Position numbers and translations under genes: made by a program
Notes under the pieces: model-generated
Databases searched by the model: none
What the model saw: only the letters and a program-made list of their open reading frames with translations
Told to the model about the DNA's origin: nothing
NCBI GenBank assembly: GCA_009760885.1
Contig: CM019701.1
Coordinates: 39,115,515-39,179,514, forward strand
Source of the DNA: Achatina immaculata
Taxonomy: Eukaryota > Mollusca > Gastropoda > Stylommatophora > Achatinidae
Direction: 5' to 3'
Length of the DNA stretch: 64,000 bases
In this document: piece after piece, positions 1 to 11,154 of the stretch
Layout of the letters: every line of letters starts with the position of its first letter
How positions within the stretch are numbered: position 1 is the first letter of the stretch

Positions 1-1067
1 TATAATATTAAAACATCTACAATGTACATCACATAAAAGCAGCATAATGTAGATACAACGGTAACATGTTGTACATACACTGAGAGAATGTTGTAGAAAC
101 AATGATAAAATGTAGGTACATTGATTGAGTGTTGTAGATGCACTGACAGAATGTTGTAGATAGACTGAGGCCATGTTGGATCTCTTTGGTGCTGCGAGCA
201 TGGTAGTCTTAGCAGTCGACGAAGTGAAGGTCCTGAAAAGCGAGGATTATGTCCAAGTGAGTTTTGGTTAGAGTAACTTGCTTGAAGGCCCGAGTGCGAA
301 TACAATAAGCAAGATTTCTTGGTAGGCTCCGCCAACAGATCCATGCTTCGTTCGCTAGGCTGTTTATTACTAGGAGCAGCATACTAGGAGCAGCAACAGG
401 AAGTTGGGTGTAGGGTCTTGGCCACCTCTGGTTCACAGATGGTAAGAACAGCACTTCACTGTAGCGTAGCCGGATAAATAATGACCTTGATGACCAGTGG
501 TTCCCAACCTGTTTTGTTCAGAAGTCTAAATCGGAAGTAGTAATTGACCCGCGACCATAGATCAACAGTGGTAAGTGATCTGCCACCCAAGATCGGCAAC
601 GATAGGTAACCTGCGACTAGCGATCGGTAATGGTAAGTGACCCGTGAACGTAGATCAGCAGTGGTAAGTGACCTGCGACGGTAAACTAGCAATGTTAGGC
701 GGCCCATGATATATGAAGATGTTTAAAAATACTGAAATTCAACAAAAATTATTAAATACTGTTTAAGTGCCCCTGACTCGACGTAAACTTTTTACTAATC
801 ACTAAACATTGTGTATAAATGCCAGTTCAGAATAACTGAACATTTATCATATTTTCTCGCAAACCCAGCCTCAACCCCGCCCCCCTCCCCCCAACCGCTA
901 ATGAGAGATTCCAATATAACAACACAACCATTAAGGAGAAAAGCTCCATGGCACAAGAAGAAAAAGAGGACGACAATAAAGATGATCAGGTAATACCACA
1001 CTGCAACACAGAAAGCAGCCTTCACAAGAATAATACAACCTGAACAAGATATTCAGCGCGCTGCCGA
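1..1067. repeat. Long direct repeat, copy 1 (5' end outside window)
   Basis: This stretch is repeated at 1724-2789 with a constant offset of 1723 bp and only about five differences, including one single-base indel near 1006. The copy begins at or before base 1, so its left edge cannot be seen. The right edge is sharp, just after GCTGCCGAG. It contains two zones of degenerate internal repetition: a motif like ATGTTGTAGAT at roughly 30-bp spacing in 40-180, and GATCGG/GTAAGTGACC-like motifs in 540-690. Short open frames on both strands are duplicated with it and show no recognisable domain. It could be a recent tandem duplication, a long LTR pair, or an assembly artefact. Confidence 0.85.
180..470 (+). 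mobile_element. Dispersed element X, copy inside direct repeat 1
   Basis: Around 330-440 the sequence aligns by eye with 45200-45320: a GATCCATGC block, a CTAGGCTG/CCAGGCTG block, then TGTAGGGTCTTGGCC against GATAGGGTCTTGATC followed by TGTGGTTC-like sequence. The same family occurs at 1903, 7870 (inverted), 20865 and 45000. No coding capacity is visible, so a non-autonomous transposon is likely. The class is unknown and the limits are approximate. Confidence 0.5.
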
Positions 1068-1723
1068 GATCCCCCCTGCCCCTTTACTACATTGATTAGC
1101 CATTCTGCTGCTGTAGACTACGGGGCCCCACAGCCCCCGGAACAGACAGGACCCCCTTTCTTTTCACTGGGCTTTGGCAGATTAATGAAAGATGCAGGCA
1201 GTTTCTGAAGATGCGTTACTTTCTTTCAAACTTTTACAAGTGCTTGGAGAGCAGTTACAGTTCTCCAACTTCTAAAATAATAATAATAATAATAATAATC
1301 ATCATCATCATCTTCTTCTTCTTCTTCATCTTCTTCTTGTGCCGTCTACAGAGAGATTTGTCTCGCACATCGTCTCCATCTTGTCTGTCTCTTCACTGCA
1401 CAGTTCATCTGGTTCAAATAATTCCTGTTCGCCTTTGAATTTGCTCCACACATACATATGCGCACAAGCATAGGCACACATATACACATAAAAACACGCG
1501 CACATACATATATCAGTCTCTGCTGTTTGATACAGACAAATACATGCAAGAACATAACGCCCACTGTTTGGTACAAACACATGCATTAAAAAACACAGCG
1601 TCTACTGTTTAGTACATACACATAAAAATAAAACAGGGACAGTTAAGTTCCTAGAAATGTTCTACACAAACAATAATAAATTGGATTTGATCTACAGAAA
1701 ATAAAGTGAAAAAGTAGTCTATT
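1068..1723. other. Spacer between the direct repeats; (AAT)/(ATC)/(TTC) microsatellite
   Basis: Spacer between the two long repeats. A compound trinucleotide run of AAT, then ATC, then TTC occupies about 1275-1337. A CA/TA-rich stretch follows at about 1445-1620. No gene is supported. Confidence 0.7.
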
Positions 1724-2789
1724 TATAATATTAAAACATCTACAATGTACATCACATAAAAGCAGCATAATGTAGATACAACGGTAACATGTTGTACATA
1801 CACTGAGAGAATGTTGTAGAAACAATGATAAAATGTAGGTACATTGATTGAGTGTTGTAGATGCACTGACAGAATGTTGTAGATAGACTGAGGCCATGTT
1901 GGATCTCTTTGGTGCTGCGAGCATGGTAGTCTTAGCAGTCGACGAAGTGAAGGTCCTGAAAAGCGAGGATTATGTCCAAGTGAGTTTTGGTTAGAGTAAC
2001 TTGCTTGAAGGCCCGAGTGCGAATACAATAAGCAAGATTTCTTGGTAGGCTCCGCCAACAGATCCATGCTTCGTTCGCTAGGCTGTTTATTACTAGGAGC
2101 AGCATACTAGGAGCAGCAACAGGAAGTTGGGTGTAGGGTCTTGGCCACCTCTGGTTCACAGATGGTAAGAACAGCACTTCACTGTAGCGTAGCCGGATAA
2201 ATAATGACCTTGATGACCAGTGGTTCCCAACCTGTTTTGTTCAGAAGTCTAAATCGGAAGTAGTAATTGACCCGCGACCATAGATCAACAGTGGTAAGTG
2301 ATCTGCCACCCAAGATCGGCAACGATAGGTAACCTGCGACTAGCGATCGGTAATGGTAAGTGACCCGTGAACGTAGATCAGCAGTGGTAAGTGACCTGCG
2401 ACGGTAAACTAGCAATGTTAGGCGGCCCATGATATATGAAGATGTTTAAAAATACTGAAATTCAACAAAAATTATTAAATACTATTTAAGTGCCCCTGAC
2501 TCGACGTAAACTTTTTACTAATCACTAAACATTGTGTATAAATGCCAGTTCAGAATAACTGAACATTTATCATATTTTCTCGCAACCCCAGCCTCAACCC
2601 CGCCCCCCTCCCCCCAACCGCTACTGAGAGATTACAATATAACAACACAACCATTAAGGAGAAAAGCTCCATGGCACAAGAAGAAAAAGAGGACGACAAT
2701 AAAGATGATCAGGTAATACCACACTGCACACAGAAAGCAGCCTTCACAAGAATAATACAACCTGAACAAGATATTCAGCGCGCTGCCGA
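1724..2789. repeat. Long direct repeat, copy 2
   Basis: Second copy of the 1-1067 sequence, over 99 percent identical by eye. It ends after GCTGCCGAG at about 2789, where unrelated sequence leads into the AAGAACAAGGAG minisatellite. It contains its own copy of dispersed element X at about 1903-2190. Confidence 0.85.
1903..2190 (+). mobile_element. Dispersed element X, copy inside direct repeat 2
   Basis: Copy of the 180-470 segment carried by the second direct repeat, with the same blocks shared with the copies at 7870, 20865 and 45000. Confidence 0.5.
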
Positions 2790-2835
2790 GCCGTCATAAT
2801 AGGACTTCTACTGTAGATGTCTACTTCCTGTTGTA

Positions 2836-3784
2836 GGAGGAGACCAAGGAGGACACTAAGAACAAGGAGAAGACTAAGAACAAGGAGAAGACTAAGAACA
2901 AGAAGACTAAGAACAAGGAGGACACTAAGAACAAGGAGGACACTAAGAACAAGGAGAAGACTAAGAACAAGGAGGACTAAGAACAAGGAGGACACTAAGA
3001 ACAAGGAGAAGACTAAGAACAAGAAGACTAAGAACAAGAAGACTAAGAACAAGGAGGACACTAAGAACAAGGAGAAGACTAAGAACAAGGAGGACACTAA
3101 GAACAAGGAGGACACTAAGAACAAGGAGAAGACTAAGAACAAGAAGACTAAGAACAAGGAGAAGACTAAGAACAAGAAGACTAAGAACAAGGAGAAGACT
3201 AAGAACAAGAAGACTAAGAACAAGAAGACTAAGAACAAGAAGACTAAGAACAAGGAGGACACTAAGAACAAGGAGAAGATTAAGAACAAGAAGACTAAGA
3301 ACAAGGAGGAGACTAAGAACAAGGAGGACACTAAGAACAAGGAGAAGACTAAGAACAAGAAGACTAAGAACAAGGAGAAGACTAAGAACAAGAAGACTAA
3401 GAACAAGAAGACTAAGAACAAGAAGACTAAGAACAAGGAGGAAGACTAAGAACAAGGAGGACACTAAGAACAAGGAGGAGACTAAGAACAATGAGAAGAC
3501 TAAGAACAAGAAGACTAAGAACAAGGAGGACACTAAGAACAAGGAGGACACTAAGAACAAGGAGAAGACTAAGAACAAGGAGGACACTAAGAACAAGGAG
3601 AAGACTAAGAACAAGGAGGACACTAAGAACAAGGAGAAGACTAAGAACAAGGAGGACACTAAGAACAAGGGGAAGACTAAGAACAAGGAGGACACTAAGA
3701 ACAAGGAGGACACTAAGAACAAGGTGAAGACTAAGAACAAGGAGGACACTAAGAACAAGGAGAAGACTAAGAACAAGGAGGATT
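2836..3784 (+). repeat. Purine-rich minisatellite, left arm of a large inverted repeat
   Basis: An almost uninterrupted array of ACTAAGAACAAGGAG-type units of 12, 15 and 18 bp (AAGAAG, AAGGAG and AAGGAGGAC variants). The plus strand is nearly pure purine apart from the CT of each ACTAAG. All six frames give long low-complexity open frames (KNKEDT or LFLVFS repeats), which follow from stop-free repeat units and are not evidence of a gene. Its reverse complement makes up 4184-6015. Confidence 0.95.
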
Positions 3785-3826
3785 AGAGACAAATGGCTCT
3801 GAAAGCTGAATAAATGAAAAAAAAAA
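3776..3826. repeat. Inner unique arm of the inverted repeat (left)
   Basis: About 50 bp of unique sequence (GAGACAAATGGCTCTGAAAG followed by a GCTGAATAAATG-A-run). Its reverse complement is at 4137-4188 with about one mismatch. Non-repetitive sequence present in both arms shows that the two minisatellite blocks arose by inversion duplication and are not independent arrays. Confidence 0.9.
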
Positions 3827-4136
3827 TAAAGGAATGACGATAGTGATGAGCTTTTACCAGTCTCGGGGCAGCCTGAGTACGTGAAAGCAAAGTTTAATGG
3901 AGATAATTTGCGTCGTAATATTTTGGTAAAACTGACACATTTTCATGTGGTCGCTACTCTTGACCATATTTTTTTTTTGTTGGTCAGATGTAATCCACCT
4001 ACATACTTTCTTATTTGTTATTTACTTGGTTATTGTCGGTCAAGTACAGCGCTTACCAAACTGTTATGACTGCAGCTTACGACTGTATCTAGAGTGGTGC
4101 AGATGGAACAGATCTGGTGAGAGGTGCCATGATTCA
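3827..4136. other. Loop between the inverted minisatellite arms
   Basis: About 310 bp of single-copy-looking sequence separating the two arms. No gene is supported; the short frames here only extend into the repeats. Confidence 0.7.
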
Positions 4137-4188
4137 TTTTTTTTTTTTCATTTATTCAGCTTTCAGAGCCATTTGTCTCTATTCCTCC
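4137..4188. repeat. Inner unique arm of the inverted repeat (right)
   Basis: Reverse complement of 3776-3826. It starts with a T-run, continues CATTTATTCAGCTTTCAGAG, and runs straight into the pyrimidine-rich minisatellite. Confidence 0.9.
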
Positions 4189-6015
4189 GTGTTCTTAGTC
4201 TTCTCCTTGTTCTTAGTGTCCTCCTTGTTCTTAGTCTTCACCTTGTTCTTAGTGTCCTCCTTGTTCTTAGTGTCCTCATTGTTCTTAGTCTTCTCCTTGT
4301 TCTTAGTGTCCTCCTTGTTCTTAGTTTTCACCTTGTTCTTAGTGTCCTCCTTGTTCTTAGTGTCCTCCTTGTTCTTAGTCTTCATCTTGTTCTTAGTCTT
4401 CTCCTTGTTCTTAGTCTTCTCCTTGTTCTTAGTCTCTTCCTTGTTCTTAGTCTCCTCCTTGTTCTTAGTCTCCTCCTCCTTCTTATTCTTCTTCTTGTTC
4501 TTAGTCTCCTCCTTGTTCTTAGTCTCCTCCTTGTTCTTAGTCTTTTCCTTGTTCTTAGTCTCCTCTTTGTTCTTAGTCTCCTCCTTCTTCTTAGTCTTCT
4601 CCTTGTTCTTAGTCTCCTCCTTGTTCTTAGTCTCCTCCTTGTTCTTAGTCTCCTCCTTGGTCTCCTCCTTGTTCTTAGTCTCCTCCTTCTTCTTAATCTT
4701 CTCCTTGTTCTTAGTCTCCTCCTTCTTCTTAGTCTCCTCCTTGGTCTCCTCCTTGTTCTTAGTCTCCTCCTTGTTCTTGGTCTCCTCCTTGTTCTTAGTC
4801 TCCTCCTTCTTCTTAATCTTCTCCTTGTTCTTAGTCTCCTCCTTCTTCTTAGTCTCCTCCTTGGTCTCCTCCTTGTTCTTAGTCTCCTCCTTGTTCTTAG
4901 TCTCCTCCTTGTTCTTAGTCTCCTCCTTGTTCTTAGTCTCCTCCTTGTTCTTAGTCTCCTCCTTGGTCTCCTCCTTGTTCTTAGTCTCCTCCTCCTTCTT
5001 ATTCTTCTTCTTGTTCTTAGTCTCCTCCTTGTTCTTAGTCTCCTCCTTGTTCTTAGTCTCCTCCTTGTTCTTAGTCTCCTCCTTCTTCTTAATCTTCTCC
5101 TTGTTCTTAGTCTCCTCCTTCTTCTTAGTCTCCTCCTTGGTCTCCTCCTTGTTCTTAGTCTCCTCCTTGGTCTCCTCCTTGTTCTTAGTCTCCTCCTTGG
5201 TCTCCTCCTTGTTCTTAGTCTCCTCCTTCTTCTTAATCTTCTCCTTGTTCTTAGTCTCCTCCTTGGTCTCCTCCTTGTTCTTAGTCTCCTCCTTGGTCTC
5301 CTCCTTGTTCTTAGTCTCCTTCTTGGTCTCCTCCTTGTTCTTAGTCTCCTCCTTGGTCTCCTCCTTGTTCTTAGTCTCCTCCTTGGTCTCCTCCTTGTTC
5401 TTAGTCTCCTCCTTCTTCTTAATCTTCTCCTTGTTCTTAGTCTCCTCCTTGGTCTCCTCCTTGTTCTTAGTCCTCCTCCTTGGTCTCCTTGTTCTTAGTC
5501 TCCTTCTTGGTCTCCTCCTTGTTCTTAGTCTCCTCCTTGGTCTCCTCTTGTTCTTAGTCTCCTCCTTCTTCTTAATCTTCTCCTTGTTCTTAGTCTCCTC
5601 CTTGGTCTCCTCCTTGTTCTTAGTCTCCTCCTTGTTCTTAGTCTTCTCCTTGTTCTTAGTCTCCTCCTTCTTCTTAATCTTCTCCTTGTTCTTAGTCTCC
5701 TCCTTCTTCTTAATCTTCTCCTTGTTCTTAGTCTCCTCCTTCTTCTTAATCTTCTCCTTGTTCTTAGTCTCCTCCTTCTTCTTAATCTTCTCCTTGTTCT
5801 TAGTCTCCTCCTTGGTCTCCTCCTTAGTCTCCTCCTTCTTCTTAATCTTCTCCTTGTTCTTAGTCTCCTCCTTGGTCTCCTCCTTGTTCTTAGTCTCCTC
5901 CTTCTTCTTAATCTTCTCCTTGTTCTTAGTCTCCTCCTTGGTCTCCTCCTTGTTCTTAGTCTCCTCCGTGTTCTTAGTCTCCTCCTTGGTATCCTCCTTG
6001 TTCTTAGTCTTCTCC
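4184..6015 (-). repeat. Pyrimidine-rich minisatellite, right arm of the large inverted repeat
   Basis: About 1.8 kb of CTCCTTGTTCTTAGT-type units, the reverse complement of the family at 2836-3784. The distal part has extra variants (CTTCTTCTTAATCTTCTCC, CTCCTTGGTCTCC) that recur as multi-unit blocks, so this arm expanded further than the left one. Open frames of 517-692 codons on both strands are repeat artefacts. Confidence 0.95.
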
Positions 6016-6703
6016 TGCAATCTGTCCCCTTCGAGGACTCGTAGGTCTTCTTCTATGTTGTCACCTCAGCGCTGTCTCTGTCTGCTTCTTGGTTTTGTCT
6101 CTGTCAGTCACTTCTGCATAAGCCCTTTTTGTTTGTCTGTTCTCGCACATTCTCTGCAGGTATCTCAGCCATCTCAATCTATTCTTTTCTCATAATGCTG
6201 AAGTAGCATATATATATATATATATATATTGCAATTCATATTGCTTCTTTTTTTTCTTCTAAAATTTGTCTTGGCTACAAATCAACCGCCATTAATTCTA
6301 ACCACACTCTTCTGCGGACCATTCTGTACCGAAAGATAAAGAATTTTGAATTACAGTCATTAATTAAAATCTAAAACTGATGTCATAATCAATGTCACAT
6401 TAAGAAATATTGACACAGTATTATCAGAACAAACTCACCTGTCAGACTTGAAGTATAGCTGTACCAGATTTCTGAACAAAAAGCTATTTGGAAGCTGTTG
6501 TTAGATGAAACTGCGATGAGAACTTGGATGAAAAAAAATACGTCATAAGGAATGTGAGAAGATGGATTTTTAGAACTCCTAGAGGTAAGCTTAGGAGTAG
6601 CTTGTAGAACTGTCCACCATCTTGAGAAACACGTGGAGTGATTGTCGGGTGGACAGACTGTAACATTAAAACTGCCAGTTTCCTGAAGGTCTGACCTGAG
6701 GTA
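6016..6703. other. No gene seen; (TA)n microsatellite
   Basis: A (TA)n tract lies at about 6208-6229. The rest is AT-rich with no recognisable coding or transposon sequence. Confidence 0.6.
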
Positions 6704-7869
6704 ATGACGGCGAAGACGGTGTGTGGTAACCAGCCACCCGTAACGGATATGCTAGAGTCTAGGTCGGTGTCTAGTAACCAGCTACCCGTAGCTGATATGC
6801 TAGAGTCCAGGTCGGTGTCTAGTAACCAGCTACCCGTAGCTGATATGCTAGAGTCTAGGTCGGTGTCTAGTAACCAGCCACCCGTAGCTGATATGCTAGA
6901 GTCCAGGTCGGTGTCTAGTAACCAGCTACCCGTAGCTGATATGCTAGAGTCCAGGTCGGTGTCTAGTAACCAGCTACCCGTAGCTGATATGCTAGAGTCT
7001 AGGTCGGTGTCTAGTAACCAGCCACCCGTAGCTGATATGCTAGAGTCCAGGTCGGTGTCTAGTAACCTGCCACCCGTAGCTGATATTCTATAGTCCAGGT
7101 CGGTGTCTCGTAACCTGCCACCCGTAGCTGATATTCTAGAGTCTAGGTCGGTGTCTCGTAACCTGCCACCCGTAGCTGATATTCTATAGTCCAGGTCGGT
7201 GTCTCGTAACCTGCCACCCGTAGCTGATATTCTAGAGTCTAGGTCGGTGTCTCGTAACCTGCCACCCGTAGCTGATATTCTAGAGTCCAGGTCGGTGTCT
7301 AGTAACCTGCCACCCGTAGCTGATATTCTATAGTCCAGGTCGGTGTCTAGTAACCTGCCACCCGTAGCTGATATTCTAGAGTCCAGGTCGGTGTCTAGTA
7401 ACCTGCCACCCGTAGCTGATATGCTAGAGTCCAGGTCGGTGTCTAGTAACCAGCCACCCGTAGCTGATATGCTAGAGCCCAGGTCGGTGTCTCGTAACCT
7501 GCCCCCGTAGCTGATATTCTAGAGTCTAGGTCGGTGTCTCGTAACCTGCCACCCGTAGCTGATATTCTATAGTCCAGGTCGGTGTCTCGTAACCTGCCAC
7601 CCGTAGCTGATATTCTAGAGTCTAGGTCGGTGTCTCGTAACCTGCCACCCGTAGCTGATATTCTAGAGTCCAGGTCGGTGTCTAGTAACCTGCCACCCGT
7701 AGCTGATATTCTATAGTCCAGGTCGGTGTCTAGTAACCTGCCACCCGTAGCTGATATTCTAGAGTCCAGGTCGGTGTCTAGTAACCTGCCACCCGTAGCT
7801 GATATGCTAGAGTCCAGGTCGGTGTCTAGTAACCAGCCACCCGTAGCTGATATGCTAGAGCCCAGGTTA
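6704..7869 (+). repeat. 48-bp minisatellite with higher-order structure
   Basis: About 24 tandem copies of a 48-bp unit containing AACCAGCCACCCGTAGCTGA and a GCTAGAGTCCAGGTCGGTGT block. Because 48 is a multiple of three, a 16-residue peptide repeat (MLESRSVSSNQLPVAD) stays open for part of the array, but stop-containing units (CTATAG) break it, so it is not a gene. Within 7088-7865 a block of eight units is duplicated with a 383-bp offset, one base short of 384 because of a deletion at about 7502. Confidence 0.95.
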
Positions 7870-8130
7870 ACGAATCGTAGCCGATCAAGACCCTATACCA
7901 CCTTTCCCTTGGTACCCCCGGTAACAGGCCTAACCTGACTAAAGGGCCAGGGATCGCTTTAGTCCCCATGGTGGTGGAGTCTGCTAAAGAAGTAAATCAC
8001 GTCCCCTGCTTTTTAGCTGAACCCAGGGGACTAAAAAGTAGCTGTCATGACCCTCTCCCAATCCGACACGATGCTGTGCTTCAACATCTTCACCACACCG
8101 CCTGCAAAGAACAGTAGGTCGCAGTTCGAA
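7870..8130 (-). mobile_element. Dispersed element X, inverted copy that seeded the 48-bp array
   Basis: Read on the minus strand, this matches 45065-45320: GTTGAAGCACAGC, GTGTCGGATTGGGAG, CTTCTTTAGCAGACTCCACC, GGCCTGTTACC and GATAGGGTCTTGATC occur in the same order. The homology continues into the first 48-bp unit, which corresponds to the GCTAGCAAGTCAGCTATGG region of the 45 kb copy. The minisatellite is therefore an expansion of the element's own sequence. Confidence 0.75.
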
Positions 8131-8399
8131 GGTCACTGAAGAAGAACTGAGTTAAAACAGTGTCGTCAGCAGCTTCAGCTGTGAAAGCTGTGATGGAAAC
8201 TTATAAATAACGCAGATAAAACAGCTACCAAGTGATAAAACGGCTCCAGGTGTTTGACAGGTGAAATCACTTTAGTGATGTGATATAGTATGATATACAG
8301 GGTGGCTCATAAAAAAAAACAGGTCCAAGATTGCACGAAAGTGCATGTTAACACCCAGCGCGGAAATATGAAATATGAAAACAGTATTTTGCGTTTCTG

Positions 8400-8946
8400 G
8401 TCGGAAAAGGAGGACATCTATTGCTCTTCAGAAAGTAAAACAAATAAAGAATCTGTGGAGAGGAGCAGACAGAACCACAAAAATAAGATTTTTAAGGGCA
8501 TGCATCTTTCCCATCGCAACATATGCCTGTGAGACCTGGACACTTAACAAAACAGCTGAGAAGCACATAAATGCCTTTGAATGTAAATGCTATAGAAGAG
8601 TTCTCCAAATATCGTGGACACAAAAAAGAACAAATATATCTATACTACAGGAGCTTAATATTGAAGAAGGCTGGCTAGTGAAGAGGATTAAAGAGAGAAA
8701 ACTTAAATATTTTGGCCACATTAAACGTCATGATACTTTGGAGAGGACCGTATTGAAAGGATACATGGTGGGAAAAAGAAAAAGAGGAAGACCGAGACGA
8801 AGATGGCTGCAGGACATCGTTGATGATCTGGAAATGGATGCAGCAGCAGCAGGCCATCTTGCTCACAACCGAGAGGCCTACAGGAGTGCTGTTTGGGAGG
8901 CAAAGTTCCGCAAGGGACATGCAAAGGAATGAATGAATGAATGGTC
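8400..8946 (+). mobile_element. RTE-like retrotransposon family A, 3' end
   Basis: An open frame of about 180 codons encodes the C-terminal tail of an RTE-type endonuclease/reverse transcriptase. Visible motifs are FPIATYACETWTLNKTAEKH, FECKCYRRVLQISW, LVKRIKERKLKYFGHIKRHD and GKRKRGRPRRRWLQDI. It closes at a stop within a (TGAA)n tail. The EN and RT domains are missing, so this is a dead 5'-truncated copy. Family assignment rests on the characteristic GRPRxRWLQD tail, from general knowledge of the clade. Confidence 0.85.
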
Positions 8947-10125
8947 GGTTTTATGTGCGTCACTGTGCATATGTTGTTGCACAGTATATCTGGATGAACA
9001 TACTGGAAGGTGGAATAATATAATTTGATAATTTGATGTATATGGTAATTAGTGAAATACTAAGATGTGTGCAGTCTATGAACTTTTAAGAGTGGGGGGG
9101 GGATGGAGGTGGTGGAGGCAGGAGTAGAACAATTAATCCAATACCACAAGGGGCTACGGACTATATTTCCATCACCTCCTGGATCTTTCGTCCATCAGTT
9201 GCCTTAGTTATTTCTTACTTTCCTTTTTTTTTGTTTCCGTAGAGCGAACCTAGATACCGAGTTTCTCACTACAGAATATCTGCTTGCATGGTACACCACA
9301 AAATAAAGTTTCTCTACACGTAACTGTAGGTGTTTTAATGAAAAATAAGACATTCGTGTAGTAAAAAAAAAACATCAGTCCTCTGCATATAAAGCTATTA
9401 TTTCTACTAACTGAATGATAAAAAAGACAACGTAGCTGCATACATTTTATTTTTGTAACTACATCTAGACAAAGGAAATGTCATATGAAAAGCATTGGCA
9501 CACTGAATGCAGAACTTGTAAATCCCTGAATTGCAATGCAATGGGCTATGGAGAAAGTGCAATAGTTAATAATTTTGTTTTGTAAACAAACAAAAAATGC
9601 GGTCAATGGATAAATTAAGATAAATTATGCGCTGAAAAAGACAAACGAGATGGTACAGAATTAGCACATGCATTAATGGTGCAGGTCAACTATTTAAAAA
9701 AAAAATAAGAGAAAGGAAAAAATATGTAAAAGTTAAAATAGTTGATTTTTTTTAAAAGGGGAGGTCATTGGTATACTATACATAACAAGCATAATTAATT
9801 CCCTGCATACTTTTTTTTTTCTTCTTCTCTTCCTCCTTTCTTTCTGTAATGTATATTGCTGACTGAGAAATTTAACATGTTTTTTTTAAAAGGTTTTCAA
9901 ATCTCAGAACATTATGTCTTTTTCTGTAGAAGGAAAATCGGTTTCTTTCTAAAGGCATCATATAATTGTGTGTGGCTGTCGTGTGATACCGGCATTATTA
10001 TCAGGTTGCTCTGTTTTCATTTTTTAAAAGAAATCTTATGATAAGCACGACCTCAAAGCCCGGGTGTTTTATCACTTCATCATTACTTGCTTGTTTTTCT
10101 ATAGGATATCTTTTGAGATTGACAA
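8947..10125. other. AT-rich stretch without visible gene
   Basis: Contains several A- and T-runs and no motif I can assign. It lies beyond the 3' end of the host gene. Confidence 0.6.
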
Positions 10126-10129
10126 AATT

Positions 10130-10130
10130 T

Positions 10131-10170
<40 letters not shown>

Positions 10171-10560
10171 GAACCTTAAGTGCCCAAGGCAAATGAGGAT
10201 TCCACAATGGTTTTCCACAAACGCCTGTCTTTTGCCTTTTTTTTTCTTTTTCCTGGTCTTGCCCAGGTGAACCCTTTGTTGCTCAACATCCTCTCTTTTG
10301 TTCTTCTCCATGTCTCCTTTGGTTTACCCGTACTTCTGTTCCCCTGTGGTCTCCATCTTAGTGCTATATTTTTTTTTGTAGTGAGTCGCCAGTCATCTTG
10401 AGCACATGTCCCAACCATCGCCAGCGTCTTTCCTCAATATTGAGGTCCGTGGCTTCATCTGAATTTCTGCCAACAAAATGTTATTTCTTATGGTGTTTGG
10501 CCAACAAATTTTTCTAATTCTTCGTAAACATTTAGTCTGGAAAGAATTCAGTTTGTTTTC
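10130..10560 (-). mobile_element. RTE-like family D, 3' end with (GA)n tail
   Basis: On the minus strand the translation shows IALRWRPQGNRSTGKPKETW, GFTWARPGKR and a DRRLWKTIVES-like end. This is the usual C-terminal tail of an RTE-like polymerase. It terminates in (GA)n at 10130-10168 (CT on the plus strand). A second copy with the same (GA)n tail is at 40926-41330. Confidence 0.75.
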
Positions 10561-10566
10561 TATCTT

Positions 10567-11148
10567 ATCTTATATCCTTCCCGTGCCGTTAGACGTCACA
10601 TAGGGCTCGCAAAGTAGTTCGCCAATTTTTCCTGTCTTCGGCGAGTCTTTCAACCTCATCAAAGGATGTTATGCCTGTTAACTTGGCCTCTCTTAATAAT
10701 GTCCTCTTTAGAGTTTCACGCGGTCTGCCCCTTTTTCTTCGGCCTGTTGTGTTCCACTTGATAGCTTGTTTTGGGATTCTCTGATCATTTCTTCTCATCA
10801 AGTGACCAACATATGTCCATCTCCTTTTCCTGATCACCCGTGAGACTGGTTGTTGTTCAGTCATCTCTCTTATCTCTGCATTGTTCTTGAATTCATTCCA
10901 CTTGATGCCGAGTATTTTCCTTAGGCATTTGTTTTCAAAAGAGTCTAATTTCTTTTCTATAGTTTTGGTGATTTTCCAGGATTCACTTCCATAGAGTAGT
11001 AAACTTAGAATATTAATCTTAAATATCCTGATTTTCGTCTTCATGCTTAGTTTTTTTTTTAGATTTCCATCTAGTCTGCAGCATTGATAAAGCCTGGTTT
11101 GCTTTAGTAAGTCTGCTGTTGATGTCCTCTGTGCTATCTTCATATTCT
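10567..11148 (-). mobile_element. RTE-like family B, 3' end
   Basis: An intact 184-codon minus-strand frame carries the family B tail: LLYGSESWKITKTIEKKLDS, FENKCLRKILGIKWNEFKNN, RRWTYVGHLMRRNDQR, KRGRPRETLKRTLLREAK and WRTTLRALCDV just before the stop. The 3' tail reads GATATAAGATAAG-like. It sits directly beyond the 3' end of the family A copy at 11155. Confidence 0.85.
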
Positions 11149-11154
11149 ACTATT

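Noticed and set aside
2744..6195. Several very long open frames (up to 692 codons) on both strands
   Set aside because: They lie entirely in minisatellites whose units lack stops in most frames. The same region is open in many frames at once and shows only KNKEET- or LFLVSS-type repeats.
6704..7938. Repeat peptide frames (16-residue period) as a secreted repeat protein
   Set aside because: Units with in-frame stops (CTATAG) interrupt it, and the period is explained by a 48-bp noncoding array growing from element X.
10064..10401. Hydrophobic open frames suggesting membrane proteins
   Set aside because: They come from T-runs and a (CT)n tract on the strand opposite a retroelement tail.
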